64,000 bases of DNA. Source: Actinomadura syzygii. Its GTDB lineage: Bacteria; Actinomycetota; Actinomycetes; Streptosporangiales; Streptosporangiaceae. Below the pieces are notes generated by a model. It did not search any database, was not told the DNA's origin, and was given only the letters and a program-made list of their open reading frames with translations. The position numbers were made by a program, and so were the translations under genes. Every line of letters begins with the position of its first letter. Within the stretch, counting starts at the first letter, position 1. This document shows, piece after piece, positions 62,353 to 64,000 of the stretch. The stretch covers positions 434,001-498,000 of the forward strand of contig NZ_VSFF01000009.1 in assembly GCF_008085905.1 (NCBI RefSeq), in the 5' to 3' direction.

Positions 62353-64000
62353 TCAGGTGAGGAAGAACAGGCGGTTGAGGGGTAGTTCGGTGGCCGGTTC
62401 GATGTGGGCGGGCTCGCCGTTCACCGAGACCTTGTAGGTCTCCGGGTCGACCGCGATGTCGGCCAGCGTCGAGTTGCGGACCATGTGCCGCTTGTCGACC
62501 GTCCGGCACTGGCGGATCGGACGGATGAGCCGCTGCAGGCCGAGCCGCTCGGGCACCCCGGCCTCGATCCCGGCCTGGGACATGAAGGTCACGCACGTGT
62601 TCGACAGCGCGCCGGCGTGCGCGCCGAACGTGGGCCGGTAGTAGACGGGCTGCGGGGTCGGCAGGGACGCGTTCGGGTCGCCCATCTGGAACCAGCTGAT
62701 CATGCCGCCCTTGACCACCATGAAGGGCTTGGCGCCGAAGGAGTGCGGCTGCCACAGCACCACGTCGGCGAGCTTGCCGTCCTCCAGCGAGCCGATCTCG
62801 TCCGCCATGCCGCTGGCCCGCGCCGGGTTGATGGTGACCTTCGCCAGGTAGCGCAGGACGCGGAAGTTGTCGTTGCGGGACGAGTCCTCCGGAAGGGCGC
62901 CCCGCTTGTCCTTGTTGTGGTGCGCGATCTGGAAGGCGCGGGTGACCGACTCGCCGACCCGGCCCATCGCCTGGGAGTCCGACCCGATGATGCTGATGAT
63001 GCCGAGGTCGTGCAGCACGGTCTCGCCCGAGATCGTCTCGGCGCGGACCCGGCTGTCGGCGAACGCCACGTCCTCGGGCACGTCGTAGCTGAGGTGGTGG
63101 CAGACCATCGTCATGTCGAGCAGCTCGTCGACCGAGTTGGTCGTGTAGGGCAGGGTCGGATTGGTGGAGGCGGGGAGGACGTTGGGCTCCCCGGTGATCC
63201 GCAGGATGTCGGGGGCGTGTCCGCCGCCCGCGCCCTCGGAGTGGTAGGTGTGGATGGCGCGGCCGTTGATCGTGTTGATCGTGTCCTCGACGAAGCCCGC
63301 CTCGTTGAGGGTGTCGGTGTGGATGGCGATCTGGATGTCGTAGACGTCGGCGACCGAGAGCGCGGCGTCGATGACGGCGGGGGTCGTCCCCCAGTCCTCG
63401 TGGACCTTCAGCCCGGACGCGCCGGCGCGGATCTGCTCCTCCAGCGCCGCGGGAAGGCTGCTGTTGCCCTTCCCGTACACCGCGACGTTGATGGGGATGT
63501 CCTCGTACGCCTGGAGGATGCGGGCGAGGTTCCACGGGCCGGGCGTGGACGTCACGCCCCGGCTGCCGTCCGCGGGGCCGGTGCCGCCGCCGACCAGGGT
63601 GGTGATCCCGTTGCTCAGCGCGTGCTGCGCCTGCTCCGGCGCGAGGAAGTGCACGTGGGTGTCGATCGCGCCGGGCGTGGCCACGAGGTTCTCCCCGGAG
63701 ATCACCTCGGTGTCCGCGCTGATGATGAGCCGCCGGTCCACGCCGTTCTGGGTGTGCGGGTTGCCGGACTTGCCGATCCCGACGATCCGGCCGTCCTTGA
63801 TGCCGATGTCGCCCTTGACGATGCCGATGATCGGGTCCATGACGACGGCGTTGGTGATCACCACGTCCAGGGCGACCCTGCTGGACGACGCGGGGTCGGC
63901 CGCCATGCCGTCACGGGCGGTCTTTCCGCCGCCGTACTGGGTCTCGTCGCCGTAGTGCCCCTCGCTGTGGTCCTTTTCCACCTCGACGATCAGATTCGTG
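62353..64000 (-). CDS. ureC: Urease subunit alpha, 5' end outside window
   Basis: Catalytic subunit hydrolysing urea to ammonia and carbamate. About 549 residues are present; the N-terminus continues past the right edge. The nickel site is complete: 'DTHVHF', carbamylated Lys in 'ASGLKVHEDWG', 'MVCHHLSYDVPEDV' with the flap His, and 'IGSDSQAMGR'. Accessory genes ureF, ureG and ureD do not follow on this side, since crcB converges on it, so they must be upstream or elsewhere. The ammonia made could use the amt transporter nearby. Confidence 0.96.
   Translation of the reverse strand, partial: TNLIVEVEKDHSEGHYGDETQYGGGKTARDGMAADPASSSRVALDVVITNAVVMDPIIGIVKGDIGIKDGRIVGIGKSGNPHTQNGVDRRLIISADTEVISGENLVATPGAIDTHVHFLAPEQAQHALSNGITTLVGGGTGPADGSRGVTSTPGPWNLARILQAYEDIPINVAVYGKGNSSLPAALEEQIRAGASGLKVHEDWGTTPAVIDAALSVADVYDIQIAIHTDTLNEAGFVEDTINTINGRAIHTYHSEGAGGGHAPDILRITGEPNVLPASTNPTLPYTTNSVDELLDMTMVCHHLSYDVPEDVAFADSRVRAETISGETVLHDLGIISIIGSDSQAMGRVGESVTRAFQIAHHNKDKRGALPEDSSRNDNFRVLRYLAKVTINPARASGMADEIGSLEDGKLADVVLWQPHSFGAKPFMVVKGGMISWFQMGDPNASLPTPQPVYYRPTFGAHAGALSNTCVTFMSQAGIEAGVPERLGLQRLIRPIRQCRTVDKRHMVRNSTLADIAVDPETYKVSVNGEPAHIEPATELPLNRLFFLT

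Overview
The window is about 64 kb of very GC-rich (roughly 70% or more), densely coding DNA. Many genes overlap by 4 bp (ATGA/GTGA) and several start with GTG. ROK, LacI and FadR-type GntR regulators, SSI and emfourin protease inhibitors, a SigK/RskA pair, an F420/PPOX-type enzyme and sugar ABC transporters without their own ATPase all point to a filamentous actinomycete. A Thermomonosporaceae or Streptosporangiaceae member such as Actinomadura is my inference; no rRNA is present to settle it.

Layout. 0-3 kb: end of an FtsX-type permease gene, a LysR regulator, a small zinc-ribbon protein and a PPOX protein. 3-8 kb: an Entner-Doudoroff operon (edd-glk-eda) divergent from a ROK regulator, with a palindromic operator between them. 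8-9 kb: a quinone-oxidoreductase-like gene behind a SoxR/MerR-type operator. 9-16 kb: a PAP2-type enzyme and a creatininase-family hydrolase converge on a seven-gene operon. That operon encodes a GTP cyclohydrolase II homologue with a changed switch residue, a CDP-alcohol phosphotransferase, a dehydrogenase, a PTPS homologue lacking zinc ligands, a glycosyltransferase, a methyltransferase and a flippase-like protein. I regard this as the most interesting system here: a probable route from GTP to an unknown, possibly lipid-linked, product. 16-17.6 kb: two tandem nucleotidyltransferases.

17.6-27.5 kb: sugar uptake. Two permeases and a GH13 alpha-glucosidase come first, then a classic cebEFG-bglC-cebR cellobiose system with a consensus CebR box. 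27.5-31.3 kb: two protease inhibitors, two LURP-one/scramblase-like proteins and a membrane Ser/Thr kinase with an extracellular cellulose-binding (CBM2) domain. 31.3-35.2 kb: a YcsI/YcsG-like pair (DUF1445 plus an atypical Nramp transporter) and two GntR regulators with palindromic operators. 35.3-39.5 kb: 2-oxoacid dehydrogenase E1alpha, E1beta and E2 genes and an SDR. 39.7-45.5 kb: DUF4331, TPR and NicO metal-transport genes, then sigK-rskA. 45.6-47.4 kb: pnuC-nadR NAD salvage. 47.5-48.1 kb: a toxin-antitoxin-like pair. 48.3-51 kb: a ROK regulator and an orphan sugar-binding protein that look like the missing half of the permease/GH13 locus at 17.6 kb. 51-53 kb: a secreted GH3 beta-glucosidase.

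53-53.4 kb: a tightly packed four-tRNA array (Ser-GCT, Met/Ile-CAT, Arg-GCG, His-GTG). It is preceded on the same strand by a terminator-like hairpin and a short ORF rich in Arg, His, Met and Ser codons, an arrangement that resembles attenuation. 53.5-56.7 kb: a cst-like sulfide/persulfide operon with three ATACCC-GGGTAT operator sites and a gene remnant at its end. 56.7-59.8 kb: a YhiM (DUF2776) homologue, a small membrane protein and a stand-alone cytochrome oxidase subunit I. 60-64 kb: an Amt transporter whose first twin-histidine is Glu, paired fluoride channels and the 3' part of ureC.

Cellulose and beta-glucan use recurs across the window (ceb operon, GH1, GH3, CBM2 kinase). Functions marked as inference rest on motif reading only; no database search was run.
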